Shown one piece after another: positions 17,275-26,719 of a DNA stretch of 64,000 bases; within the stretch, counting starts at the first letter, position 1; every line of letters begins with the position of its first letter. Both the position numbers and the translations under genes were made by a program. This DNA is from an uncultured Clostridium sp. (GTDB taxonomy: Bacteria > Bacillota > Clostridia > TANB77 > CAG-508): NCBI GenBank assembly GCA_900553685.1, contig USEI01000002.1, positions 62,001 through 126,000 on the forward strand. The letters run 5' to 3'. The notes beneath the pieces were generated by a model. It searched no databases. It was not told where the DNA came from and saw nothing but the letters and a program-made list of their open reading frames with translations.

Positions 17275-18129
17275 TCAAGTTAATAAATCTAATATTTGTT
17301 TTTTATATTTCATAATAGTATCATATCCTGTTTTCATAAGCTTATCTGCATCATCAATTTCTAAAAGACTTGCGCCTCTTGCATCTATTTCTATTGCTAA
17401 ATCAGCTTCTTTTTGAGCTTTTCTTACGTCTTTTAAAGAAAATATATCAACTGTTCTAAGTAAAATTGCCAAAATATCTTCTTTGGGCTCATAATCATCT
17501 ATTCTAAAACTTAGAGCTATTGTTTTATCTGCTCCCATATCTTTTAAAATTTTTACTGGTAAATTATCTTTTGTTCCACCATCTATAAAATTATATTTTC
17601 CATATTGACACGGAGTAAATATTCCTGGAAAAGACATACTTGCTCGTGTAGCTGTTGCTATTGGCGCATCATATATATAATCTATATTATCATCTTTTAA
17701 ATCAAATCTTTTTGATAAAAATATGCATTCTTTTGTTGATATAGTATCTACTGTTGCTATTGCATAAGGTATTTTTATTTGATTCATATTTACAATATCT
17801 TTTTCTTTTGCTACCTTTTTTATTAAATTTTCAATATTTTCACCAGGAACTAATCCTTCTATCTTAGCAATTCCAGATGTAAAATAAGAAATTCCTGCTT
17901 TAACTATTGGTCCTTTCTTTATTTGTGTAAGAATATTATAGTTTTCAATTGTTCTTTCTTTTATTTCATCTGTTGAAAATCCCATCGCATAAAAAGAAGC
18001 AAAGATACTTCCTGAACTAGTTCCAGATAAGAAATCAATTTTTATTCCTAATTCTTCTAATGCTTTTAAAGCTCCAATATGAGCTAATCCTTTCAAGCCT
18101 CCTCCTGCTAGTGCAACACCTATACTCAT
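17275..18129 (-). CDS. Patatin-like phospholipase (RssA/YlbK type)
   Basis: This 284-residue patatin-fold lipid acyl hydrolase carries the oxyanion loop GGGLKG (residues 9-14), the nucleophile Ser in GTSSGS (about 38-43) and the catalytic Asp in FIDGGTKDNLP (about 185). There is no signal peptide, so it probably acts on membrane lipids from the cytoplasm. Its ATG touches the stop of the MscS gene upstream, and the ribosome site AAGGATAG lies within that gene's end, so the two are translationally coupled. Confidence 0.88.
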   Translation of the reverse strand: MSIGVALAGGGLKGLAHIGALKALEELGIKIDFLSGTSSGSIFASFYAMGFSTDEIKERTIENYNILTQIKKGPIVKAGISYFTSGIAKIEGLVPGENIENLIKKVAKEKDIVNMNQIKIPYAIATVDTISTKECIFLSKRFDLKDDNIDYIYDAPIATATRASMSFPGIFTPCQYGKYNFIDGGTKDNLPVKILKDMGADKTIALSFRIDDYEPKEDILAILLRTVDIFSLKDVRKAQKEADLAIEIDARGASLLEIDDADKLMKTGYDTIMKYKKQILDLLT

Positions 18130-19209
18130 CTATCCTTTTATTTCTTCCTTTCCTTTTACATATAATGTTTGACTTGGATATGCTAAATCTACATTTTCTT
18201 TCTCGATTAAATATAATAAACTACATAATATATCTTGTTTTGCTTTAAGATATTTACTATAATCTGCCTCTCTTATATATAAATATATTTTTATTTCACT
18301 ACCATAAGCTGTAATATTATTTAAGCTAACTTCTACAGTTTCTTTTATAACTTCTGGATCATTTTGTAATATAAGTTTCATCTCTTTAACAATTTTTTTA
18401 ACTTTCTCAGAAGTCGTATCCCAGCTTAAAGTTAAAATACAATCAAATCTTCTACTTGTTAATCTATCCCAGTTTACTACATAAGATGAAGTTATTAAAG
18501 AATTTGGAATTGTTACAACTGCATTATTGTATGCTTTTATACGTGTGCTTCTAAAAGTTATATCTATAACTGTTCCTTGAAATTGTTCTACTTCAATCCA
18601 ATCTCCAATAACAAATGGTTTATCAGTTAATATTGCAGCACCACTAAGCATACTTTTTACCAAATCTTGTGCAGCTAAAGCAGTTGCCGCACTGACAATT
18701 CCTAAACCAGTAACTAAAGCTCCAAGTCCATCTAATTTTAATTCTAAAATTATCGTTACTACAAATACAAAAATAATCCATATAAACACTCTAATCATTT
18801 TGCATATAAATTTATTTACAGCTTTATCACTAGTATCTTTAAAAATATTTTTCATTATAATAGAATCTTCTGTAATTAGAGTTGTTATTGCTTTTGTTAT
18901 GTAATATGCAATAATAACCTCAAAGGCTTTATTAATAAGATATAAAAATTGCTTATCAAGAGGTAAAATATGTGTTGTACAAAATAAACCAAATAGGATA
19001 AAAAATTTCTTTAATGGTTTATACATTGTACTATCTTTTGGATTTTTTTTACTTTTAATTATTTTATAATATATTTTTATAATAAGTTTAGAAAATAGAT
19101 TTCTAAACATAAAGAACAATATGAAAACAGCCAAAGCTATTTGTAAATCAAATAGTTTAAGCAAATCTTCTAAATTAATCGAAGTTAACCATTCTTTAAT
19201 TTCTGCCAT
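18130..19209 (-). CDS. MscS-family mechanosensitive ion channel
   Basis: This is a small-conductance mechanosensitive channel that releases solutes on hypo-osmotic shock. It has membrane helices at about 20-40, 60-85, 90-110 and 140-160, then the pore helix rich in Gly/Ala (ALVTGLGIVSAATALAAQDLVKS, about 165-187) and the beta domain beginning DKPFVIGDWIEV, with VVTIPNSLI and a VNWDRLTSRRF stretch. ATG 19209 is preferred because GGAGGAAAAG precedes it; ATG 19221 is possible. It overlaps the end of the Nudix gene and abuts the patatin gene. Confidence 0.92.
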   Translation of the reverse strand: MAEIKEWLTSINLEDLLKLFDLQIALAVFILFFMFRNLFSKLIIKIYYKIIKSKKNPKDSTMYKPLKKFFILFGLFCTTHILPLDKQFLYLINKAFEVIIAYYITKAITTLITEDSIIMKNIFKDTSDKAVNKFICKMIRVFIWIIFVFVVTIILELKLDGLGALVTGLGIVSAATALAAQDLVKSMLSGAAILTDKPFVIGDWIEVEQFQGTVIDITFRSTRIKAYNNAVVTIPNSLITSSYVVNWDRLTSRRFDCILTLSWDTTSEKVKKIVKEMKLILQNDPEVIKETVEVSLNNITAYGSEIKIYLYIREADYSKYLKAKQDILCSLLYLIEKENVDLAYPSQTLYVKGKEEIKG

Positions 19210-19747
19210 CTTTTCCTCCATTTTTTTCCTTAAAATAGTACATTAAAATAGCTAAATTAATACTTGCATGTTCAAATTCTCCATTTAATGCCATGTTTAA
19301 ACACTTATTAAAATCTATCTTTTTTATACTTAATATTTCTTCAGTTTGGTCTAAATGAATTTTTCCTTTTTGAAAATCTTTTGCAACAAAAATATATACT
19401 TTTTCATTTGTATATCCAGCTGAAGGATAATATTCCATTAAAAATTCTATTTTATTTGCTAAAATTCCTGTTTCTTCCTCTAATTCTCTTTTAGCAGCTA
19501 CTTCTGGAGATTCTCCAACATCTATCATTCCAGCTGGAAGTTCTAAAGTTAGCTTATTTATTGCTTCTCTAAATTGTTCTTCAAAAATTATTTCATTTTT
19601 TTCATTTATTGGAAGTATTATAACAGAGTTTCCAGGTTCTACACAATCTCTTATATAATTTAGACCGTCTTCTCTTTCATAAATTCTTTGAATAATTTTA
19701 AATCTTTTACCTGTATATTTATTTTCCTCTCTAATTAATTTATTCAA
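19196..19747 (-). CDS. Nudix hydrolase, ADP-ribose pyrophosphatase type
   Basis: This 183-residue Nudix enzyme probably cleaves ADP-ribose or related sugar nucleotides to AMP and a sugar phosphate. The complete Nudix box is visible: the Gly in GESPEVAAKRELEEETGI (about residues 88-105), following LTLELPAGMIDV, which is the lead-in typical of the ADP-ribose branch. The start is a TTG at 19747 with GGAGG 8 bases upstream. It is the first gene of the operon Nudix - MscS - patatin, overlapping MscS by 14-26 bases depending on the MscS start. Confidence 0.85.
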   Translation of the reverse strand: MNKLIREENKYTGKRFKIIQRIYEREDGLNYIRDCVEPGNSVIILPINEKNEIIFEEQFREAINKLTLELPAGMIDVGESPEVAAKRELEEETGILANKIEFLMEYYPSAGYTNEKVYIFVAKDFQKGKIHLDQTEEILSIKKIDFNKCLNMALNGEFEHASINLAILMYYFKEKNGGKDGRN

Positions 19748-19794
19748 AATCTAACCTCCAAACAATTATACAGAATAATTATATATTAAAGAAT

Positions 19795-19843
19795 AAAAAA
19801 AGTATACACTTTTTTGTAAAAACAAAAAAATTATACTTTTTTT
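19795..19843 (-). terminator. Terminator after the Spo0E-like gene
   Basis: An AAAAAAGTATA / TATACTTTTTT stem lies downstream of the gene ending at 19874. Confidence 0.55.
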
Positions 19844-19873
19844 AATTTATTATTAAATTACTTTTAGTTTATC

Positions 19874-20026
19874 TTATTTTTGAGTAATTTCAACCATATT
19901 TGCATAATATTTTGCAATTAACTCATCTAGTTCCACACTTACCTTATATATTACAGAGTAATCTTCTCCATTAGAAATACATTTATTTAGTTTGTCCCTT
20001 AATTTACAAATTTTTTCATCTAACAT
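19874..20026 (-). CDS. Spo0E-like sporulation regulatory phosphatase
   Basis: This 50-residue two-helix protein belongs to the Spo0E aspartyl-phosphatase type, which removes phosphate from Spo0A~P and so restrains sporulation. The family signature is clear near the C-terminus: VSVELDELIAKYY (S-x-ELD-x-LI). ATG 20026 with AAGGAG upstream gives the normal family length; the longer frame from 20080 has no such site. A Spo0A-like box lies about 110 bases upstream, which fits feedback by its own target. Confidence 0.82.
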   Translation of the reverse strand: MLDEKICKLRDKLNKCISNGEDYSVIYKVSVELDELIAKYYANMVEITQK

Positions 20027-20138
20027 AATATCACTCTCCTTTTTTCTATTTTTTTCTTTTGTATATTTTAAAAATAACATATTGTTACATCAAAGTCAAT
20101 AAAATATCAGTATTTGAGCGCTTTTTCGTTAGACATTT

Positions 20139-20145
20139 TTCGACA
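20139..20145 (-). promoter_or_regulatory. Spo0A-box-like site upstream of the Spo0E-like gene
   Basis: The minus strand reads TGTCGAA, matching the Spo0A box consensus TGNCGAA exactly, in the space between lgt and the Spo0E-like gene. A possible -35 (TTGACT) lies between this site and the gene. Confidence 0.45.
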
Positions 20146-20240
20146 GTTTACTAGATAATTTGACCTTATAATTTCCTTTTTTATTTATAATGTCAAATTT
20201 ATTAAATAATCTCAAATATAAATTAGCATAAATAATCTAT

Positions 20241-21032
20241 TTAGCAAGACTTTTTAGATAATTTTTTTGTTAAATAAAACATAATTATTGATATTAAAAA
20301 TATAATTATAGACAATATTTGAGAAATTCTAAAATTATAAAACATAAGACTATCTATTCTTAAACCCTCAATAAAAAATCTTATTCCAGAATATAAAATA
20401 CAATAAAGTAAGACTATTTCGCCTTTGAATTTTCTATTTTTTTGTAATTTTCTAAGTATAAAAAATATTAAAATGGTACAAATAGATTCATATAAAAATG
20501 TAGGATGTACTTCTATATACCCATCACTAGTAAAGATTCCCATTCTTAAAAATATGTCAGTTTCATAGCCATAAGCTTCAACATTAAAAAAATTTCCCCA
20601 ACGCCCAATAGCTTGAGCAAGAGCTACGAAAGGTATAACATAATCAAGAACATTCCATATATCAATTTTCTTTATTTTACAAATTATGATGGCAGTTAAA
20701 ATTCCTGTTATTAGCCCGCCATAAATTGCAAGTCCTCCATCTCTAAAATTGAAAACTTCTTTAATATTATTTAAATAATACTCTAAGTTAAAAATTATAA
20801 AATATATTCTTGCTCCTATTATTCCAAAAAACAAAGAAAAAATCCCTATGTCCAAAATATTTTCAAATTTATTTTCAAATTTTTCTTTACTAATATTGCA
20901 CAAAATAGCTGCTACTATAATTCCTATCACAATGCAAATTGCATACATGTAAACTTCTATTCCAAAAACACTAAATGCAATTTGTGGTACTTTTAAGTTT
21001 ATATTTAATCCCGGAAATTTTACTAAATTCAT
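20241..21032 (-). CDS. lgt: Prolipoprotein diacylglyceryl transferase
   Basis: Lgt transfers diacylglycerol from phosphatidylglycerol to the Cys of lipoprotein precursors in the membrane. The 263-residue protein has about seven membrane helices and the family signature QAIGRWGNFFNVEAYG (about residues 140-155). YGGLITG (about 95-101), HPTFLYES (about 180) and the late SGIRFFIEGLR segment are also typical. Length and topology are normal. It follows the M16 peptidase genes by 20 bases and may be co-transcribed with them. Confidence 0.95.
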   Translation of the reverse strand: MNLVKFPGLNINLKVPQIAFSVFGIEVYMYAICIVIGIIVAAILCNISKEKFENKFENILDIGIFSLFFGIIGARIYFIIFNLEYYLNNIKEVFNFRDGGLAIYGGLITGILTAIIICKIKKIDIWNVLDYVIPFVALAQAIGRWGNFFNVEAYGYETDIFLRMGIFTSDGYIEVHPTFLYESICTILIFFILRKLQKNRKFKGEIVLLYCILYSGIRFFIEGLRIDSLMFYNFRISQILSIIIFLISIIMFYLTKKLSKKSC

Positions 21033-21052
21033 ATTCTCTCTCTTTTTTATTT

Positions 21053-22321
21053 TTATTCATTAGTTATTATAGACAATACTTCTTTATCTTTACAAAAAGT
21101 TTCTTTTAAAACTTTTTCTACATAATCTTTGCTTACACTTGCAAATTCTTCAAAATACTCTAAGGAATTTATATTTTTAAAATAATCTGAAACCAAAACT
21201 GTCGCAATATTAGAAACCTCATTATATTCTTTTACAAAATCTCCATATACGCTTTTTTTAGCTCTTTCAAAATCGTCTTCATTAATTCCTTCTTTTTTTA
21301 CCATTTCAATTCTATCTTCTATTTCTTTAACAACATAATCAATATAATCAGTTTGAATTTGAATTAAAACATGTGAATAAGTTTTTGAAAACTCATAATT
21401 TATACTTGGAACAGAAATAATTTTTCCAGATTCATAAAGTTTTTCAAAAGTTTCAGAACTTTTTCCAAATAGAATATTGCCTAAAATATCTATTGCAATA
21501 TCTTTTTTTACTTTATTTGACTTTAGGTCATTATCCTTATAACCTATTATTGCGCAAGGCATACTAATATCCATTTTTTGAGTAATTTTTTTCTCAACAA
21601 TCTCTTTCTGTTCTTCATTGTAAACTCTTTTTGTATCTTGCTTATTTGCTTTTAAAATAACTTTCGCTTTTACCTTTTCAAAATCTTTTTCAGGATCAAA
21701 ATTTCCTGTCATAACTATTATCATATTATCGGGTCTATAAAAAGATTTATAAATTTTATATAATTTTTCTTTATCAATTTTAGCAATACTTTCCACAGTT
21801 CCTGCTACATCTATATTTATCTCATTTGATTTATACATTCCCTTTAAAACATTCATGTATACTGCCCATTCTGGGTAATCATCATACATCATTATTTCTT
21901 GTTCAATAATTCCACGTTCTTTTTCTACATTTTCATCTGTAAAATATGGATTTTGAACATAATTCATAAATTCATCTAAAGCTTCATCAAAATTATCTGT
22001 ACATTCAAATAAATATGCTGTATGGTCATTAGTAGTATAAGCATTAGCATCAACTCCTATTGCAGTCAATACATCTAAACTATTTCTTCCATTTTCTTGT
22101 TCAAATAGTTTATGTTCTAAATAATGAGCAATGCCATCAGGAACAATTGTCATATCTTTTTCACCTGGTGCAAAAAATTTATTATCTATCGAACCATAAT
22201 TTACACTCCAAACAATATATTTTTTTCTCGTTTTTTTAGGTAAAATCATTATTGTTAAACCATTTTCAAGTTTTTCAATATACAATTTTTCTTTTATTTT
22301 ACTATTTTCAATTATTTGCAA
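21053..22321 (-). CDS. M16 zinc peptidase, active-type subunit (YmfH-like)
   Basis: This 422-residue insulinase-family peptidase keeps the inverted zinc motif HYLEH (H-x-x-E-H) around residues 72-76, and a downstream Glu in the EKERGIIEQEI segment supplies the usual third ligand. It starts at a TTG (22321) with AAGGAGAT at good spacing. Together with the neighbouring inactive-type subunit it matches the YmfF/YmfH pair of Bacillus, which is thought to work as a heteromer. The substrate is unknown. The rest of the Bacillus ymf neighbourhood is absent. Confidence 0.87.
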   Translation of the reverse strand: MQIIENSKIKEKLYIEKLENGLTIMILPKKTRKKYIVWSVNYGSIDNKFFAPGEKDMTIVPDGIAHYLEHKLFEQENGRNSLDVLTAIGVDANAYTTNDHTAYLFECTDNFDEALDEFMNYVQNPYFTDENVEKERGIIEQEIMMYDDYPEWAVYMNVLKGMYKSNEINIDVAGTVESIAKIDKEKLYKIYKSFYRPDNMIIVMTGNFDPEKDFEKVKAKVILKANKQDTKRVYNEEQKEIVEKKITQKMDISMPCAIIGYKDNDLKSNKVKKDIAIDILGNILFGKSSETFEKLYESGKIISVPSINYEFSKTYSHVLIQIQTDYIDYVVKEIEDRIEMVKKEGINEDDFERAKKSVYGDFVKEYNEVSNIATVLVSDYFKNINSLEYFEEFASVSKDYVEKVLKETFCKDKEVLSIITNE

Positions 22322-22344
22322 TTTTTTATCTCCTTGTATAATAT

Positions 22345-23622
22345 TTAATTTCTTAAAAAATAAATTGTGTTTATTTGTATTGAATTTGCTATTTCCAATA
22401 TATTTTCTTTAGTAACTTGATTAATTCGCTTAATATATTCTTCTAAAGACAAATTTGTCTTCGCAATCTCTTGTCCTATATAATATACAACCTCTGTGTC
22501 TTGCTCTTCTTCAACATTTTTTATTCCAGCAATTAGATAAGTCTTTGCATTTTCAATATCTTCATCTGTAAATTTGCCTTTTTTTATATTTTCTAGTTGA
22601 ATTTTAATAATTTCTATTGCTTTTTCATAATTTTCTACCTGAATACCACATCTTATAAAAATATTCATTTTTTGTTTTACAAAAGTGCTTTTAGCAGAAT
22701 ATGCAAGTCCCGCCTTTTCTCTAACGTTTTGGAACATCATAGAATTTGCTCCATCTCCAAGAATTGCATTATATACAAGTGAACTTGCTAAAAGGTTTTC
22801 TATCTTAGAAGTTATATCTAATCCAATTACTAATTTTCCTTGAGTAATATTCATATTTTCTGTAATTTCTTTTATATTTTCCACAATTTGTTTACTTTCT
22901 GTGAATTCATTATTCAAAATATAATTTTCTATTCTAGGTTTTAACTGTTTTATATTTTCGTTACTCATTAAAAGACTTTCTATTTCTTGTGATTTAATTT
23001 TTCCAGAAATAAAAATATCTATTTTACAATTGTTTATAAGCCAATTATAGTATTCTGAAATATCTTGTATTGTGATATTATCAATATCTTCAACATATCC
23101 AAATTTATACAATCCAAAACCTTTTTCACCATACATTGTAGAAATACAATTGTCAAAAGCATACGAATCTTTATCATCTATTTTACTTTCAATAACTTTT
23201 TTTAAATTTTCTTTTTCTACATCTAAAAAATCTTCATTTAGGAAACCATTTTTTCTTACAGGATTAAACACAATATCTAAAATATTTTCTATATTCATTT
23301 TCAAAATATTTTCATTATTTAGAGCATATTCATTACTTATAGATTCTATATAAAATTTTAGAATTATATTATCTCCCATTTTATCAACGCCACAATTAAA
23401 ACTTGCTCCATACATATTTTCCATTTCTTTATTTATTAAATATTGATTTGGAAATTTAGCAGTTCCTCTTCTAAGTAAAAAAGGTATTAAAGCTGTTTTA
23501 GTTACAGTCTCCCTTTTTAAAGTTGTTGTTAAAATAATACAAGTCAAATCAGTTTTATATAAATCTGTATTTATAATATGAGCTTTCACTCCTTGTTTTA
23601 GTTCTATACTTGTTTTATTCAT
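22345..23622 (-). CDS. M16 peptidase-like, inactive-type subunit (YmfF-like)
   Basis: This 425-residue member of the M16 family has no H-x-x-E-H zinc motif; the corresponding region reads LIPFLLRRGTAKFPNQ. This is typical of the non-catalytic partner in M16 pairs. The C-terminal half keeps the substrate-chamber pattern (ILGDGANSMMFQNVREK, about 285-300). It starts at ATG 23622 behind AAGGAGA and lies 23 bases upstream of the active-type subunit, so the two are clearly co-expressed. Confidence 0.85.
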   Translation of the reverse strand: MNKTSIELKQGVKAHIINTDLYKTDLTCIILTTTLKRETVTKTALIPFLLRRGTAKFPNQYLINKEMENMYGASFNCGVDKMGDNIILKFYIESISNEYALNNENILKMNIENILDIVFNPVRKNGFLNEDFLDVEKENLKKVIESKIDDKDSYAFDNCISTMYGEKGFGLYKFGYVEDIDNITIQDISEYYNWLINNCKIDIFISGKIKSQEIESLLMSNENIKQLKPRIENYILNNEFTESKQIVENIKEITENMNITQGKLVIGLDITSKIENLLASSLVYNAILGDGANSMMFQNVREKAGLAYSAKSTFVKQKMNIFIRCGIQVENYEKAIEIIKIQLENIKKGKFTDEDIENAKTYLIAGIKNVEEEQDTEVVYYIGQEIAKTNLSLEEYIKRINQVTKENILEIANSIQINTIYFLRN

Positions 23623-23669
23623 TAAAATCTCCTTTTTATTAGTATTGTTATTAATTTAAGATTTATTCA

Positions 23670-24089
23670 TTAAAATTCTAACAAGTTTAAACCTATTTCA
23701 TTACTTAATTTTCTTCCTACTTTTCCATTTATTCTTCTTACGACAATCTCAGAAGTCGCTGAAATTATACTTCTTACAAGGTGTCCTCCTTTAACAAGTC
23801 CTTCCTCATCTCCAAAATTAATGTGAATATGAAGATATACCTCTCCATCTTTTCTTGTAGCATTACCAATTAATGATGTAATTTCAAACATTCCCTCAAA
23901 AATCTTAGTGTTATATTCTTTAGTATTTACATTAAATACTCCAATTTCAACTAAATTACTTGCTCCAAGTCCTGTTATTTCTGCAAGTTCTATATTTTCA
24001 TTTTTACAAAGATCTTTTAAACTTTCTATAACTTCTTCACCTTTATTTAATCTAACAACATAAGTATCATCAAATTTTCTATATTCCAT
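23670..24089 (-). CDS. PPC/DUF296 domain protein
   Basis: This 139-residue protein consists of a single PPC domain, the fold also found at the end of plant AT-hook proteins. Typical segments are VVRLNKGEEVIESL, ITGLGASN with the Gly-rich turn (about residue 40-47), and VYLHIHINFGDEEGLVKGGHL, which holds the His cluster that binds a metal in family structures. In bacteria it forms trimers and its role is uncertain. It sits upstream of the M16 pair in the same direction. Confidence 0.85.
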   Translation of the reverse strand: MEYRKFDDTYVVRLNKGEEVIESLKDLCKNENIELAEITGLGASNLVEIGVFNVNTKEYNTKIFEGMFEITSLIGNATRKDGEVYLHIHINFGDEEGLVKGGHLVRSIISATSEIVVRRINGKVGRKLSNEIGLNLLEF

Positions 24090-24177
24090 TTTTACCTCCT
24101 AAATTAATAAATCTTTAAGTATAATATCATATTTTTTTCTTAAAAACAATTGTGCATATTTTTAAAGCAAATATCTA

Positions 24178-24216
24178 AAAAGATAACCACGATTTTATAA
24201 TCATGCCTATCTTTTT
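24178..24216 (-). terminator. Imperfect hairpin after the YjbR-like gene
   Basis: A stem beginning AAAAAGATA and ending TATCTTTTTT with internal mismatches lies immediately downstream of the gene ending at 24220. Confidence 0.4.
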
Positions 24217-24219
24217 TCA

Positions 24220-24576
24220 TTATATTTTATTTGTTAATTCATAACTTATATCAATTAATTCACAAATTCTTTTTTTTGAAACAGTACCATTTAATAAGAC
24301 TGTAATCCAATGCTCTTTATTCATGTGATATGCTGGTAATATTCCTTCTTCTTTTCTTAACCCACCTAACATTTCTGGAATATTTTTTAGATTTATTACA
24401 TCTACTATACCTCTTCTATTAATTTTTAATTTCTCAAATGGTACATTCATTATAACAGCAAACCATTTTTTATTATCTTTATGTTTAAAAGTTGTATATT
24501 GTGGATATTCCTCCCACGGATATTCTTGTAAAACATCATAAGTTCCATTTATATATTTTTCTATTTCTACTCTCAT
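24220..24576 (-). CDS. MmcQ/YjbR family protein
   Basis: This 118-residue protein fits the YjbR/MmcQ (double-wing DNA-binding fold) family, with VLQEYPWEEYPQ, the KWFAVIM strand, and the late pattern ILPAYHMNKEHWITVLLNGTVS followed by a helix (ICELIDISYELT). It starts at ATG 24576 behind AGGAGA. The family's role is not known, and it appears to be a single-gene unit. Confidence 0.85.
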   Translation of the reverse strand: MRVEIEKYINGTYDVLQEYPWEEYPQYTTFKHKDNKKWFAVIMNVPFEKLKINRRGIVDVINLKNIPEMLGGLRKEEGILPAYHMNKEHWITVLLNGTVSKKRICELIDISYELTNKI

Positions 24577-25007
24577 AATTTTCTCCTTTTATAAGAATAA
24601 TTAACTATATTTTAAAATTATATATTCCAATTATTCCTAACATTAAAATAATGTATAAATAAATTTCATCTCAATGAATATCCTATTTTTTTCACTTATT
24701 ATCTTCTTTTTACATTTATACACCTCATCTGTATAATAACATAAGAACTAACAAATTAAAAGTTGTTAACTAAAATTCTGTTCTTATTCATGCAACTTTT
24801 TCTATGCTATATTTATATTATATTTTTAATCAGTTCGTATACATTCTTTCTATTAATACTTTTCTTTTTCATTTCACCTCTTAAATAGCAATTATTTGTA
24901 TAAACTTATATTATAAACTCTTCTAATCTATAATACAAAATAGAAAATTTTATGCTGTAAAAAAAATCCTATTTATAAAAATAAATAGGATTCCAATAAT
25001 AGTATTA
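24577..25007. other. Gene-free stretch
   Basis: No supported gene lies in these 431 bases. An 18-codon minus-strand frame at 24816-24872 (MKKKSINRKNVYELIKN...) has an AGAGGTGAA-like site but is too short to trust. A terminator for the next gene lies at 24965-24992. Confidence 0.5.
24965..24992 (-). terminator. Terminator of the 279-residue gene
   Basis: An AATCCTATTTA / TAAATAGGATT stem is followed by eight T on the minus strand. Confidence 0.8.
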
Positions 25008-25847
25008 TTATTCACTAACTTTTTTAAATTCAATTGCATTAAAACTTCCAATATCATTTTTTTCAATTACAAAATTATATGATAAAAATTTATCTTTTTG
25101 TTCCAAAATTTTGTTGTCAATCTCTTCCTTTTCTCCTGTTTTTCCTCTTTCAATCTCAAAGACTTTTTCCCAATTTTTCCAGAACTCATTACTTATTTCA
25201 TTATATCTAAAAACGGCATAATCATAATCTGCATTTCTTTCTAAATCTCGTTGTACAGAATATTCAACCAATCTAACAATATATTCATTATCATTTTTTG
25301 TTATCTTATCAATTATATAATCCGTTCTTATAGTATCACCATAAGGACTATATTCATACTTTCCTATTTGAGAATTATATTTTGGAATATAATATCCATC
25401 TGCATTTTCAGTATCTTTTTTTACATTAAGTTCTAAATTTGTCCCAAATATTTTTCTTAATGTACTTTCTAGTTCTTCTTCACTTACAGCAGAGGCATCA
25501 TAATCTTCTTCACTAGGATAATGAGAATATATCCATTCTTTGTTAGCCTCATTTATATCATTAAATTCATATATTTTCACATTACCATCACAAACTTTAG
25601 TTATATATTCTTCAACGGCTTGTCTTTCTTCATCTGTTATTTCCTCGACTACATCATTTTCTTCAGCTACATTTGATACTTCAGTTGCATTTTCTTTTAA
25701 ACTCTCTTCTGAAGTTACATTTTCTCCACTTGATAATACTTCAGTTTTTGTTCCTAAATAATTGTTTTGATAAATAATTACTAAACATACTGCTAATAAA
25801 ATTACTAATATTACTATTATAAATATTAAAAAATTATTCTTTTTCAT
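25008..25847 (-). CDS. Hypothetical membrane-anchored extracytoplasmic protein
   Basis: This 279-residue protein has one N-terminal membrane helix (about residues 7-25), then an acidic Ser/Thr/Glu linker (35-75) and a soluble extracellular-type domain. No known family is recognised. ATG 25847 follows AGGAGA. The protein is probably anchored with its C-terminal domain outside. It stands alone with its own terminator, just outside the tRNA-Cys island. Confidence 0.65.
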   Translation of the reverse strand: MKKNNFLIFIIVILVILLAVCLVIIYQNNYLGTKTEVLSSGENVTSEESLKENATEVSNVAEENDVVEEITDEERQAVEEYITKVCDGNVKIYEFNDINEANKEWIYSHYPSEEDYDASAVSEEELESTLRKIFGTNLELNVKKDTENADGYYIPKYNSQIGKYEYSPYGDTIRTDYIIDKITKNDNEYIVRLVEYSVQRDLERNADYDYAVFRYNEISNEFWKNWEKVFEIERGKTGEKEEIDNKILEQKDKFLSYNFVIEKNDIGSFNAIEFKKVSE

Positions 25848-26135
25848 AGGAAGTCTCCTTTCTATATTTTATATTTAAAATATTCCCCACCCCCTATCTG
25901 AATAATTTATTATGTTATAATATATTAAGGTTTAAGTTATTTTAAACTGTTTATCTATCAATGTCATTATATTATACATCTGTAATTTTTTCTACTATTT
26001 TTACCTAATATTCATAATATTTTTTCATTTTCAATATACCAATAATATTTACTAACTATAGTATAAATTATATGTTTGTGTACTTAGCTTTAAATATTCT
26101 ATAATTTTATAAAGTTTTCATATTCTAAAAAAATA
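25848..26135. other. Gene-free AT-rich stretch
   Basis: I see no gene, tRNA or clear promoter in this stretch. It separates the 279-residue gene from the displaced tRNA-Cys terminator and the left island boundary. Confidence 0.5.
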
Positions 26136-26188
26136 AAAAGTCGAGTAAAATCTATTACAAAAAACTAATAGATTTTACTCGACTTTTT
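26136..26188 (-). terminator. Strong terminator, probably the original tRNA-Cys terminator
   Basis: A perfect 22-23 base stem, beginning AAAAGTCGAGTAAAATCTAT, has its T-run on the minus strand. It begins one base beyond the duplicated tRNA-Cys end at 26190, so before the island arrived it would have stood directly behind the tRNA gene. Confidence 0.75.
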
Positions 26189-26189
26189 A

Positions 26190-26213
26190 TGGAGGCGCCA
26201 ATCTGTTTCGAAA
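26190..26213. repeat. Left attachment site (partial tRNA-Cys copy)
   Basis: TGGAGGCGCCAATC here is identical to the 3' end of the tRNA-Cys gene at 30058-30071, in the same orientation. After a 3-base difference both continue TTCGAA. This is the expected scar of integration into a tRNA 3' end. Confidence 0.85.
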
Positions 26214-26248
26214 CTTAAATGCACCTATATATAGTACTTTCATTTTAT

Positions 26249-26269
26249 TTGGAAGACATTGGAAGACAA
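26249..26269 (+). repeat. Left pair of arm-type repeats
   Basis: Two tandem copies of TTGGAAGACA lie 36 bases inside the left end, matching a pair inside the right end in sequence and orientation. Confidence 0.6.
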
Positions 26270-26319
26270 ATTATAATAATTAGATAAATTATAATTTATA
26301 AAATAACCTATAATAAATA

Positions 26320-26559
26320 TTATGCACTTCTCTTTTTTATAATTAGTTTAGGTTCTATGACTTCAAATTCAAATCCCTTTTCTAAAATATATCTTGCCAA
26401 TTCATTTTTTCCATTAGCTATGTATCTATTACTAAAAAAACTTTTAGGCAATTCGTTATTAACTAATCTTTTTACTTTTTTTTGAGTTATTTCAATAGTA
26501 TCCTCACTTGAATCTTCTACATACTCAATAATTTTATTATAATCTACTCTAGTACTCAT
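26320..26559 (-). CDS. Small hypothetical protein in island
   Basis: This 79-residue soluble protein starts at ATG 26559 behind GGAGG. It begins MSTRVDYNKIIEYVEDSSED and ends in a beta-type segment with a basic tail (IIKKRSA). The middle (KKVKRLVNNELPKSFFSNRYI) looks like a small DNA-binding helical unit, but no family is recognised. It is next to the left end of the island, where excisionase or accessory genes often lie. Confidence 0.55.
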   Translation of the reverse strand: MSTRVDYNKIIEYVEDSSEDTIEITQKKVKRLVNNELPKSFFSNRYIANGKNELARYILEKGFEFEVIEPKLIIKKRSA

Positions 26560-26719
26560 ACGTATTCCTCCATATATAAAAACATATTCTTCTACTAATT
26601 ACTATTTTCAATTTTTGTGGTTATTATTTATACCCTACTTATTATTTAAGTACAATGTATTGACAAATTTCGTATTAAGTTAAAAAATATAATAATATAT
26701 TTATTTTTATAACATTATA

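Noticed and set aside
24816..24872. 18-codon minus-strand peptide with a ribosome-site-like sequence
   Set aside because: Too short and without context; it could be chance in AT-rich DNA.
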